This document shows, in pieces, positions 8,168 to 17,000 of a stretch of DNA of 37,540 nt. This stretch comes from Actinomycetes bacterium (GTDB lineage Bacteria; Actinomycetota; Acidimicrobiia; Acidimicrobiales; RAAP-2): positions 1-37,540 of the forward strand of contig JAJZAC010000016.1 of assembly GCA_021799615.1 (NCBI GenBank). Direction: 5' to 3'. Under the pieces are notes generated by a model. The model saw nothing but the letters and a program-made list of their open reading frames with translations, searched no databases and had not been told where the DNA came from. Every line of letters begins with the position of its first letter. Within the stretch, counting starts at the first letter, position 1. The translations under genes were made by a program, and so were the position numbers.

Positions 8168-8252
8168 CGCTGGTGGCTCAGCTCTGCACCGGTGGAAAGC
8201 GTACAGCTCCCCTCTGTGCGCCCGATCACCTGCCCGCCCTGCCCCGAAGTGC

Positions 8253-8780
8253 TCAGGCCTCCCCGTCCGACGGACCCGACGGACCCGCTCCGGTGCCGCC
8301 GCCCACCCGACCCACCCCGCCCGCCACCGTGCGGGCGAGGATGCCGAGGGTGGCCCGCAGCGCTCCTTCGGACAGGATCGGGAAGATGTCCGCCTTCCTC
8401 CAGACCGGGTCGATGGCCGACCAGTCGTAGGAGGAGGTGACGAGCGTCCCTCCGTCGGTCGGCTCGAGGGTGTAGCCGTAGACGTGCCCGATCTGGGGTC
8501 GCATCTGGCCGAGCACCGTCCAGGCGATCTCGCGGTCGGGCTCGAAGGCGGTGATGGACACGGTCACGTCGTAGGTGCCGAGCGGGTAGTCGTTCAGCGC
8601 CTCGCGGTCCATGTGGACCACGAAGCGGTCGCCGACCGCTCCGACCGGTTCGCCGGTCGCCGCCATGAGCATCCCCGAGCTGTCGATGGCGACGTGCCCC
8701 GCCGGGTCGCGCAGCACGGCGAAGATGGTCGCCGGATCGGCGGGGATGGTCCGTTGCACCTCGATGCGCTCGTCGCTCAT
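8253..8780 (-). CDS. SRPBCC-fold (START/polyketide cyclase-like) protein
   Basis: A 175-residue protein of the SRPBCC superfamily of small hydrophobic-ligand-binding folds. Seen are an opening strand IEVQRTIPADPATIFAVLRD, the helix-grip segment AIDSSGMLMAATG, and the aromatic core GHVYGYTLEPTDGGTLVTSSYDW, followed by the long C-terminal helix DPVWRKADIFPILSEGALRATLGILARTV. The ligand is not inferable. The last 20 residues are Gly/Ser/Pro-rich. It stands alone between the polysaccharide block and the kinase/secretion block, on the opposite strand to both neighbours. It shows no sign of belonging to either system. Confidence 0.75.
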   Translation of the reverse strand: MSDERIEVQRTIPADPATIFAVLRDPAGHVAIDSSGMLMAATGEPVGAVGDRFVVHMDREALNDYPLGTYDVTVSITAFEPDREIAWTVLGQMRPQIGHVYGYTLEPTDGGTLVTSSYDWSAIDPVWRKADIFPILSEGALRATLGILARTVAGGVGRVGGGTGAGPSGPSDGEA

Positions 8781-8991
8781 CCCGACACTGTGCCATCCGG
8801 CCCTGACACCCTGCTCGTGCTGCACGCGGCGTGACCGGCTTACTGTCCCGATCCGACGCCGACTACTGGTCCCGATGGAGGCGACAGTCTTCCCTGCCGA
8901 CGGTCGCCAAGAGCAGTACACTCGCGGCCTTGCGCATCGGTGGGGTGGACGCGGTAGACGCGGAGGGCTCAGTGCAAAATCGGCTTGTCCG
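8781..8991. other. Divergent intergenic region before the kinase/secretion series
   Basis: These 211 bases separate the SRPBCC gene from the rightward series starting at 8992 and should hold promoters for both. A -10-like TACACT occurs at 8917-8922, but no good -35 box lies upstream of it. GGCGAC (8880-8885) and GTCGCC (8903-8908) form a six-base inverted repeat around 17 bases. The phosphatase frame stays open back to an ATG at 8875, so part of this interval may be coding. GGAGGG at 8962-8967 is ribosome-binding-site-like but too far from the GTG at 8992. Confidence 0.4.
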
Positions 8992-9999
8992 GTGATCACG
9001 ACAAACTGGGGAGCCGCAACCGATGTGGGGCTCGTTCGCCACGAGAACCAAGACGCATTCATCGCTCAGATGCCGCTCTTCGTCGTGGCCGACGGGATGG
9101 GTGGCCATGCCGCCGGAGCTCTGGCGAGCACTTTGGCGGTCGGCGAGTTCTCGTCCCTGCAGGCCGCCGGTGTGCCGACGGTGGAAGCAGTCGCGCGGTC
9201 CATCGACGATGCCAACTGCCGGATCCGAGCAGAAGCCGCGATCAGTAGCGGTGCCGATGGCATGGGGACGACCGTGGTCGGTCTGGCCCTGGTGTCCGAC
9301 CACGACCAGGAGCTGTGGCTTGTGTTCAACGTCGGTGATTCACGGCTCTACCGGCTGTGGGAGGACAACCTCACCCAGATCACCACCGACCATTCCGAAG
9401 TCCAAGAGCTCGTCGAGGCGGGTGCGATCACGTCGGAGGCGGCTCGCCGCCACCCTGATCGCAACGTCATTACCCGTGCGGTTGGGATCAGTGACGAGCT
9501 GGTGGCTGACTTCTGGTTGCGGCAGCCCGAGCCGGGTGAACGGTTCTTGCTGTCCACGGACGGGCTCACTGGCGAGGTGGCCGACGAGGACATCCGGCGG
9601 GTGCTCATGGCCGAGGCGGACCCATCGGTGGCGGCTACCCGGCTGGTCGAGCGAGCGCTTGCCATGGGGGGACACGACAACGTGACCGCAGTGGTCGTGG
9701 ATGTGATCGCCGCGCAGGAGCTCCTCGGTCAGGAAGAGGGAGACACGGCCCGGAGCCGCCCGGCACGAGGCAGGGACATCCCGCCCCGTCAGTTGGAGGA
9801 GACGGAGCCGGTCCCGCTGACACTCATTGACTCGGTCCCGATCGCGGTGCGCGGGTCGGTTGGTCACGCGGGGGACATCCGCGCCGACTCGGGCACGCCG
9901 ACGCCTCCGCCCCAGGCGATGATCGACGAGGTTCCGGGGGATGGGGCGCCCCCACGCGGTGGGCAGACGGTTGAGTCAGATCGGGAGCGGAAGCGGTGA
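8992..9999 (+). CDS. PP2C-family serine/threonine protein phosphatase
   Basis: A 335-residue metal-dependent phosphatase expected to reverse the action of the kinase two genes downstream. PP2C motifs occur in order: ATDVGLVRHENQDAF (residues 8-22), VVADGMGGHAAG (metal-binding Asp), GTTVVGLAL, FNVGDSRLYRL, FLLSTDGLTGEV and GHDNVTAVVVDV. The catalytic domain covers about 240 residues; the last 90 are Pro-rich and probably disordered, with no transmembrane helix, so the protein is cytoplasmic. The GTG at 8992 places the first motif at the usual distance from the N-terminus. An in-frame ATG at 8875 would add 39 residues, and neither start has a good ribosome-binding site. The stop overlaps the next start (GTGA, 9996-9999). 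Confidence 0.92.
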   Translation: MITTNWGAATDVGLVRHENQDAFIAQMPLFVVADGMGGHAAGALASTLAVGEFSSLQAAGVPTVEAVARSIDDANCRIRAEAAISSGADGMGTTVVGLALVSDHDQELWLVFNVGDSRLYRLWEDNLTQITTDHSEVQELVEAGAITSEAARRHPDRNVITRAVGISDELVADFWLRQPEPGERFLLSTDGLTGEVADEDIRRVLMAEADPSVAATRLVERALAMGGHDNVTAVVVDVIAAQELLGQEEGDTARSRPARGRDIPPRQLEETEPVPLTLIDSVPIAVRGSVGHAGDIRADSGTPTPPPQAMIDEVPGDGAPPRGGQTVESDRERKR

Positions 10000-11648
10000 G
10001 CCCGGGTCATCACGCTTACCAACCTGGCTCCGGCTGGGTGGTCGCCGCCCCCGATGTGGTGGCATTGGGAGGGGGCGACACGCCGATGGAGGTGTTGACC
10101 GCCCTCTGGGAGTCAGCCGGCGTGGGGGCCGATCCTCAGGAGCTCGTCGACACGCTCCTCGGAGCCGGGTTGCGCCGGCTCCCGGTCTTCGGATTCGTCC
10201 ATCGTTCGGCCGACGTTGTGCATGTACTGGTTCGGGGGGAGGTCGAAGCCGAGATCATCTCCGACGGCGGCACCGATCGCGAGGTGTTGAGCGCTGCCTC
10301 CGCACTTACATGGGCCGAACAGGCAGTGCCAGCAGGAGCGTGCGTTGTCCTGCGCATCGCATCGTCTGACCCGGGTGGGTGGTTACCAGTTGCCAGCGGC
10401 ATTGTGCGTGCGTCGGCAGTCACGATTGGTGCGGAGGTACGCTTCGACTCGGTGTCCGTGCTGGATGGCTCCGCGGGGGTGCTGGTTGACGATGGACCGC
10501 ACGCCACCCTGGGCAACCATGCGGGCCAGGTACCCGCCGCAAGACCAAGGCCATCCGACAGGCCCACTGCCGCACCAGCGCCAGCCGGTACTCCGGGAGC
10601 GGAACAGGCGGGTACCGAAGTGGAGCCTGTTGTCGCCCGATCTGGCCCAGAACCGGTCAGCGCACCGGATCCGGCACTCACCGAGAACGGCGGGCAAACT
10701 GTCGATGACGAGCTGATGACCCTCGCGTCGCCCCCCGCCGCGGACGAGGTCGCCAATGGATCGCCTCGGGAGGTGCCGGAGTACGACGTCGATGATTTCG
10801 AGGACCTGTTTGGTGCGACTCGGGCTCCGGTCCCTGTCGAGCAGGCGGCTGTCCGGCCCGAAGCGGGAGGGGAGCCGGCCTCAAGCACGCCGGTTGCGGG
10901 AGGCAACCCCGGTACCGCACCCGACCAGGCGGGTGCGGGATACCAGCCGGCTACAGGGCCACCCGTCGTTCCTGTGCCTGAGCCGGTCGTGGCCCAACCG
11001 CCGCTGGCTACCGGGGGGCTGATCAGTTCGGTGCCGCTGGGCGGTGCGCCGACGGCAGCTCTTCCGGTTCCGATCCCTCGCTCCCCTTCTGCGAGTGCCG
11101 GGGACGACCCGGCCGTGATGACGGTGAGCCGAGCTAGGGTCCAGGGGCTGCACGCCGGTGCGTCACTCGGCGCAGCAGTGGCGGCCGGGCCATCGGTCCA
11201 TGGGGTGCGGTGCGAGCGCGGCCACCCGAATCCACCTGCGGCCACCCGTTGCCGGTTGTGCGACAGCGCGGTGGTGGAGACCGACTCGGTGACCATGCCC
11301 CGTCCGGTGCTCGGCGCCCTTGCGTTCTCCAACGGCATGCGGATCGGTCTTGATCGATCCGCCATCGTCGGGCGCTCGCCCCGCACCGAGCGCGTCAGCG
11401 CCAACGAGATCCCCCAGTTGGTGGTGGTGCCGAGTCCGGAGGCGGACATCTCGCGCAACCATGTGGAGGTCCGGCTGGAGGGATGGCACGTGCTGGTGGT
11501 CGACCTCGACAGCACCAACGGGACGGTGGTCACCGTCCCAGGGCAGGCACCTCAACGGCTCCGTCCCCGGGCCGAGGTTCCGATTGTCCCGGGCACCGTC
11601 GTTTCGCTGGCTGATGAGGTGACCTTCACTTACGAGGTGGAGCCGTGA
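9996..11648 (+). CDS. FHA-domain protein with internal zinc ribbon
   Basis: A 550-residue protein in three parts. Residues 1-180 form a predicted mixed alpha/beta domain of unknown family. Residues 180-390 are a Pro/Ala/Gly-rich, acidic and probably disordered linker, with an EYDVDDFEDLF patch. The C-terminal 150 residues hold a zinc-ribbon-like VRCERGHPNPPAATRCRLC and then an FHA domain: AIVGRSP, ISRNHVEVRLEG and DLDSTNGTVV are the phosphothreonine-binding loops. FHA domains bind phosphothreonine, so the natural partner is the kinase encoded by the next, overlapping gene. The GTG start overlaps the phosphatase stop by four bases; its own stop overlaps the kinase start in the same way. Confidence 0.85.
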   Translation: MSPGHHAYQPGSGWVVAAPDVVALGGGDTPMEVLTALWESAGVGADPQELVDTLLGAGLRRLPVFGFVHRSADVVHVLVRGEVEAEIISDGGTDREVLSAASALTWAEQAVPAGACVVLRIASSDPGGWLPVASGIVRASAVTIGAEVRFDSVSVLDGSAGVLVDDGPHATLGNHAGQVPAARPRPSDRPTAAPAPAGTPGAEQAGTEVEPVVARSGPEPVSAPDPALTENGGQTVDDELMTLASPPAADEVANGSPREVPEYDVDDFEDLFGATRAPVPVEQAAVRPEAGGEPASSTPVAGGNPGTAPDQAGAGYQPATGPPVVPVPEPVVAQPPLATGGLISSVPLGGAPTAALPVPIPRSPSASAGDDPAVMTVSRARVQGLHAGASLGAAVAAGPSVHGVRCERGHPNPPAATRCRLCDSAVVETDSVTMPRPVLGALAFSNGMRIGLDRSAIVGRSPRTERVSANEIPQLVVVPSPEADISRNHVEVRLEGWHVLVVDLDSTNGTVVTVPGQAPQRLRPRAEVPIVPGTVVSLADEVTFTYEVEP

Positions 11649-13291
11649 GTCAACGTCAGCCAGCCCCACCGCCGCATCTCGAGGGGTACTCCTATCAGCG
11701 CCTGCTCGGTTCCGGAGGCTTCGCCGACGTCTACCTGTACGAGCGGGAGATGCCCCGCATGCCGGTTGCCGTCAAGGTCCTGCTGACCGGTCAGCTGGAC
11801 GATCGCGACCGGGAGCGCTTCACCCAGGAAGCGAATGTGATGGCTCGCTTCTACTCTCATCCCTACATCGTGGGGATCCTCAACGCGTCGGTGTCGACGG
11901 ACGGTCGTCCGTACATCGTCATGCAGTACTACCCGAGAGACAACCTCTGGGTGCGAGCGCGCCGGGAGCCGCTGTCGGTGTCCGAGGCGCTCCAGGTCGG
12001 AATCCAGATCGCCAGCGCGGTGGAGACCGCCCACCGCGCTGGGGTCGTCCACCGGGACATCAAGCCGGCCAACATCCTGACGAGCGAATTCGGCGATCCT
12101 GGTCTCACCGACTTCGGCATTTCGGCTACCAACGAACAGGTCGCCGACGACGAAGGCGCGCTTTCGATCCCGTGGTCGCCACCTGAGGCGTTCGACTCGG
12201 ATGCGATACTTGACGAGCGTTCGGACATCTACTCGCTGGCGGCCACCGTCTACACCTTCTTGGCCGGACGGTCGCCGTTCGAGGTTCGAGGCGGGTCGAA
12301 CAGCGCTTTCGAGTTGATGAGCCGGATCGATCGCGATCCGTTGCGCCCCATCGGTCGTTCCGACGTTCCCGACTCGCTGGAGCGGGTCCTGCGACAGGGA
12401 ATGGCCAAGCAGGCAGAGCAGCGGCACCCCTCTGCCCTCGCGTTCGCGCGGGACCTCCAAGAGGTCGAGCAGGGACTTCGCTTGAAGATGACCACCCTGG
12501 TGGTTCCCGACGACGCAGTCGAGGAGCGGGTGCACCCTGGCGACCTGGACGACGGCGAGACGAGGGGAAGGGCGCCAAGGCGGATCGACCCCGAGGGCCC
12601 AGCGGCTATGCCCCCGATCGCACCGGGTACGGTGCGCCGAGCACCGTCGGTCGGGCCGTTCGCCCCGTCGGCCGCCTCGCCCCAGGCACTACCCGGCGGC
12701 AATTTGGCGGAGCCTGGGGCCGGACTTTTCCCGCCGATGCCCGGTGCCGGAGCATCTGCCGCCCGTCCGATAGAAGCCGAGGAGCTGGCTGGTACGCGTC
12801 GTCGGGTGGCGAGCGGCCCTACGCCCGAGGTGACGCCAGTCGGATGGAACCCGGACGCCACGCCGGGAGCCGCCGGGCGGCCGTCCCGTCGGATCGGCCG
12901 CTGGTTGGCCCTGGCCGGCGCGACGGCGACCGTGCTCGTGCTGATGGTGGCCTTGCTCGGGCACTCGAGCCCGTCGCGCGGCGCGTCCACCCCGAGCTCC
13001 ACGACGACGGCACCCCCTCCGGTCGTCGGCGCGCAGGTCCCCCCTCCAACCGATGTGGCCGTAGCGCTCAGTGGCACCAGCGCCGTGGCCACATGGTCGC
13101 ATCCCGATCCGCAGCCTGGGGACTTTTTCGTGGTGCTTCCTACCTTTGCCGGCGTGCAGGAGTCACCGGCGCAGACGTCGATGCCCACGATGACCTTCAC
13201 GGCAGTCAAGTTGCCGGTGTGCGTGCAGGTCGAGCTCGTGTCGAGTGATGGCCAGGCCTCGGCGCCCAGCGCTCCGGCATGCAGCCCATGA
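11645..13291 (+). CDS. Transmembrane Ser/Thr protein kinase (PknB type) with small extracellular domain
   Basis: A 548-residue Hanks-type kinase. The Gly-rich loop GSGGFADV (22-29), VAVK with Lys44, HRDIKPAN with Asp138 and Asn143, and TDFGIS with Asp156 are all intact, so it should be active. PWSPPEAF replaces the usual APE segment. A Pro/Ala-rich juxtamembrane linker (about 290-415) leads to one transmembrane helix (about 418-438). The outside part is a Thr/Pro stalk and a domain of about 80 residues resembling a fibronectin type III fold with two cysteines, not the PASTA repeats of PknB. Four-base overlaps with both neighbours tie it to the FHA protein and the FHA-like/HTH protein. It resembles the kinase of the bifidobacterial PFNA cluster. 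Confidence 0.92.
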   Translation: MSQRQPAPPPHLEGYSYQRLLGSGGFADVYLYEREMPRMPVAVKVLLTGQLDDRDRERFTQEANVMARFYSHPYIVGILNASVSTDGRPYIVMQYYPRDNLWVRARREPLSVSEALQVGIQIASAVETAHRAGVVHRDIKPANILTSEFGDPGLTDFGISATNEQVADDEGALSIPWSPPEAFDSDAILDERSDIYSLAATVYTFLAGRSPFEVRGGSNSAFELMSRIDRDPLRPIGRSDVPDSLERVLRQGMAKQAEQRHPSALAFARDLQEVEQGLRLKMTTLVVPDDAVEERVHPGDLDDGETRGRAPRRIDPEGPAAMPPIAPGTVRRAPSVGPFAPSAASPQALPGGNLAEPGAGLFPPMPGAGASAARPIEAEELAGTRRRVASGPTPEVTPVGWNPDATPGAAGRPSRRIGRWLALAGATATVLVLMVALLGHSSPSRGASTPSSTTTAPPPVVGAQVPPPTDVAVALSGTSAVATWSHPDPQPGDFFVVLPTFAGVQESPAQTSMPTMTFTAVKLPVCVQVELVSSDGQASAPSAPACSP

Positions 13292-13995
13292 CGGTCAGTC
13301 ACGCCGTGGTCGACTTCTGCGGCGAGCGCCACCTGGCTGACCCGTCGCATGCATTCGTGATCGGACGCGAGGGCGACCTCGTCATCGACACCAACCGCTT
13401 TCTCCATCGTCGTCTGCTCGAGCTCCGCGCCGACGACGAGCTGTGGTGGCTGTCGAACGTCGGCTCGGCGCTGCCGGTGACCGTGGCCGACGGGGATGGG
13501 GTCATGCAGGCGTGGCTGGCGCCACGAGGGCGGTTGCCGGTTGTCTTTCCCGTGGTGTCGGTATGGTTCACCGCCGGCCCCACGACCTACCAGCTGGAGA
13601 TCTCGGTCGATGGGGCGCCTTACGACTCGGTGGGGATGGTTGACGACGACGGTGCGGAGGGCCCGACGACCTCGGCATTGGTAGCCCTGACTCCGGAACA
13701 GACGCGCGTGGTGGCTGCACTTTGTGAGCCGCTCATCCGCAAGCCGTCTGCGAGTCCAAGCCAGATCCCCACCAATGCTCAGGCTGCAGAGCGCCTGGGA
13801 TGGAGTGTGACGAAGTACAACCGCAAGCTCGACACGGTATGCCAGCGCCTGGCGGCGAGAGGTGTCCGCGGGTTGTATGGGGGATCCGAACAACTCGCCG
13901 TCAACCGGCGCGCCCGCCTGGTCGAGTACGCCATGTCGACCAGACTGGTCGTGCTCGGCGATGTCGAGGCCCTTGACGGGATCCTGTCACCCTGA
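13288..13995 (+). CDS. FHA-like / helix-turn-helix fusion, possible phospho-responsive regulator
   Basis: A 235-residue protein with two domains. The N-terminal 115 residues look like a degenerate FHA fold: FVIGREGDLVID, NRFLHRRLLELR and ELWWLSNVGS follow the FHA order, with His in place of the usual SRxH serine pair. The C-terminal half (from about 130) resembles a winged helix: LTPEQTRVVAALC, then NAQAAERLGWSVTKYNRKL as a helix-turn-helix, then a basic tail. An FHA-HTH pairing next to a kinase recalls EmbR of Mycobacterium, although EmbR has the opposite domain order. The ATG at 13288 makes an ATGA overlap with the kinase stop, matching the other junctions; an ATG at 13279 is also in frame. 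DNA binding is inferred. Confidence 0.6.
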   Translation: MTVSHAVVDFCGERHLADPSHAFVIGREGDLVIDTNRFLHRRLLELRADDELWWLSNVGSALPVTVADGDGVMQAWLAPRGRLPVVFPVVSVWFTAGPTTYQLEISVDGAPYDSVGMVDDDGAEGPTTSALVALTPEQTRVVAALCEPLIRKPSASPSQIPTNAQAAERLGWSVTKYNRKLDTVCQRLAARGVRGLYGGSEQLAVNRRARLVEYAMSTRLVVLGDVEALDGILSP

Positions 13996-14028
13996 GGCAG
14001 ACGTTCTCGTTGACAAGGGTCAGGGCCG

Positions 14029-17000
14029 ATGACAGGATCGGCTTACTTTTTTACCCGGTGGGAAGGTAGGCGACGCGGGATGGGGATTGCGCTGTTGGCG
14101 GCGCGCTGGCGGGGTGCTTTTGGCTCGCGTTGGAGGCGCTGGGGGGTGAGGGGCCGGATTCGTGCGGGCGTCTTCGGCACGGCCGTCCTCCTCTACGCAG
14201 TGTTGGCCGCCATCTCCCACGGAATCCCGGCAGCTGACGTGCATCTAAACGACGGGGCGGTCTGGGTGACTCGATCGTTGCAGGATCAGGTGGCCCGTTT
14301 CGACTACCCGGTGTCCCAGCTCGATGCACAGGTCACACCTCTCGGCTCGTCCCCCGGCGTCCTCCAGAGTGGCTATACGGTCTTCTCGTACCAGTCTCAG
14401 CTGGGAGAGCTCCGAGCCGTCGACGTCGCCGGGGTTACCTTGGGCAACATCGTCAAAGTCCCTCCACTCTCGCAGGTTACGCTGGGCGGCGGCACGCTGA
14501 CCGTGGCGTCAGGCGGGAGCGCGTGGGTCCTCACAGCCGACCAGGCTGCGTCGATCGATCTGAAGCACCCGACGTTGGCCAATCTGGGGACTGACATCTC
14601 CGGGTACGCGGTGGCCGCCGGGGAGGACGGGACGGCGCACGCCTACTCGGTGGCCGATCAGACCATGGTCAACCTCTCGTTCGGTGCCGGCGGGGTACTG
14701 ACCCGCCAGTCACAGCACATGGCGACGGCACCGAATGCGATCGATGTCGCCGTCAGCTCGGTGGGCTCGATCCCCGTGGTGCTCGACGCCGACCACGCGA
14801 CCCTGACCATCGGAGGGAACCAGCCGGTGCACATCCCCGCCACTCCCGGCCAGCCGCAAGACCTCCAAGTGCAGCAGCCCGGACCTGCCAACAGCGTGGC
14901 CTACGTAGCTTCCGACCTCGGTCTGTACGCGGTGCCATTGGGCGGTGGTGCGGCCGTCAAGGTATGGGGTGGTAACCGCTCTCAAGGGCCTCCGGCTGCC
15001 CCCGTCTATGTAGCAGGACGTGTGCAGGCCGCCTGGGCGTCCACGAACACCTACGTCTATCGCGATGGCACCGGGATTGCTCACCGCATCGTTCCGCAGT
15101 CTGCGTTCCCGCCGCACGCCACGCTCAGGTTTCGGGTCAACCGTGATGTGGTGGTGTTGAACGACACGACCGGAGGCGACGTCTGGACCCAGCAGGGAGA
15201 CAGCCTGACCCAAGCGGCCGACTGGAGTCAGCTCGAGTCGGGCATCAACCCGAACTATGCCAACCAGAGGAACGGCAAGGGGCCGAGCAACACGTCACAG
15301 AATCACCTGGCGCCGGTCGCCACCGACGAGAGCTTCGGTGCCCGTCTGGGTCGCACCACGGTGTTGCCCGTGCTCCTGTTCGACTCCGACCCCAACGGGG
15401 ACCCGCTCACGGTCACGGCTCCGTCGTCGGTTCCGGCTGCCGACGGGACCATGCAGATCGCGGACAACGGCACCGTGTTGGAGTACACGCCGACACCGGG
15501 ACAGTCCGGCTCGTTCACTGTGCCTTACACCATCTCTGACGGGGCGGGCGGCAACGATTCGGCCACAGCGAACTTGACAGTCACCATTGATCCCGCCTCC
15601 GTCGAGTCTCCGCCGGTGCAGGTCGCGTCGACGTCGGTGACTGTCCAACAGGGCAAGACCGTCCAGTTCGACGGGCTGTCGGGCTGGTATGACCCGGAGG
15701 GCGATCCGTTCCAGATCGAGTCGGCCACGGTTACTGGGGGCAACGAGGTCACCTTCAATCCGGTGGGCACCGTGACTGTCTCCGCTTCGGGAGCTGCCGG
15801 AGCCCAGACCGTGAGCCTGACCATGGGGGACTCACTGGGGCGGACCCGTACCGGGACGGTGGTCGTCGACATCCTGGGGCCGGGCACGACCGGGGCGCCC
15901 CAGACACGTCCGTTCCTGGCTCAGGCCACTGCGGGCATCGCCACGGTGCTCGACCCTCTTCGCGTGGACTCGGATCCGAACGACGTGCCCATGCGGCTGT
16001 CGTCGGTGACCGTCGACCCCCAGAGCGCGCGGGTCCCCGGTCTGGTCGTGACCCCGGACTACCAAAGCGGCCGCATCGCGTTCACTGCAGCCCAGCCGGG
16101 CACCTACTACCTGCGCTATGTGGCCACCGACACGCCCCCGAACGGCAATGGCCAGGCGAGTCAGCCGACTGCCGTGCGCGTGGACGTCGCCAACCCTGCC
16201 GCCACCGGGGGACCGGTGGCCATGAGCGAGGTGACCTCTCTCACACCGGGTGGATCTGCGCTGTTGCCGGTACTCGATACGGCGACCGCTCCGGCCGGGG
16301 GCGTGCTCGTCGTGCAGTCGGTCACCGTCCCTAATGGTTCGCAGCTCCAGGCCAGCGTGTTTCGGAGCACCGACGTGCGGGTGTCGACGGCCTCCGTGCT
16401 CACCGGACCACAAATGGTCACCTATCGCATCAGTGACGGCACCAATTCGGCCACCGGTGAGATCGATGTCCTCCCGGCACCGCCAGCCCCGCCGGTCCTT
16501 GCCCCGGTGGCCGAGCCCCTGACCGTCACTGTCCCGGCCGGTCAGGTGGCACAGATCGACCCACTGACCACGGACTTCGATCCCTCGGGGGGCACCCTCT
16601 CCCTCACGCCTGGCTCGGTGTCGGTCAACACCCAGCTGACCGCCATCCCCGGTGGCGACACGGGTCAGGCGTTCATCGACGGCGGGATCGTCCGCTATCA
16701 GGCACCGTCTCACACCGGCCAAGCCACTCTCCTGTACGGGATCACCGACACGTCAGGCCAGTCGGCCAACTCGAGCATCACCATCGATGTCGTCGCCGAC
16801 CAGAGGGCTACCACGCCACCGGCCCCGCTGCCGTTGACGGCCAGCGTAGTAGCCGGGTCGCAGGTGACCATCCCCGTGCCGCTGGCAGGCATCGATCCGG
16901 CCGGCGAAGCTGTCATGCTGGTCGGTCTAGCCAGCGGGCCCAAGCTCGGCCAGGTGGTGGCGATGACGTCGGATTCGCTGACCTACCAGGCATTCCCGCT

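Noticed and set aside
10136-11533. A 465-codon open frame on the minus strand across the FHA gene.
   Set aside because: The plus-strand frame has clear FHA and zinc-ribbon motifs and coupled start/stop overlaps; the minus frame is low-complexity Ser/Thr/Pro with no family feature, typical of antisense frames in high-GC DNA.
12250-13893. A 547-codon minus-strand frame opposite the kinase and the FHA-like/HTH gene.
   Set aside because: No recognisable domain, no start signal, and it lies opposite intact kinase motifs.
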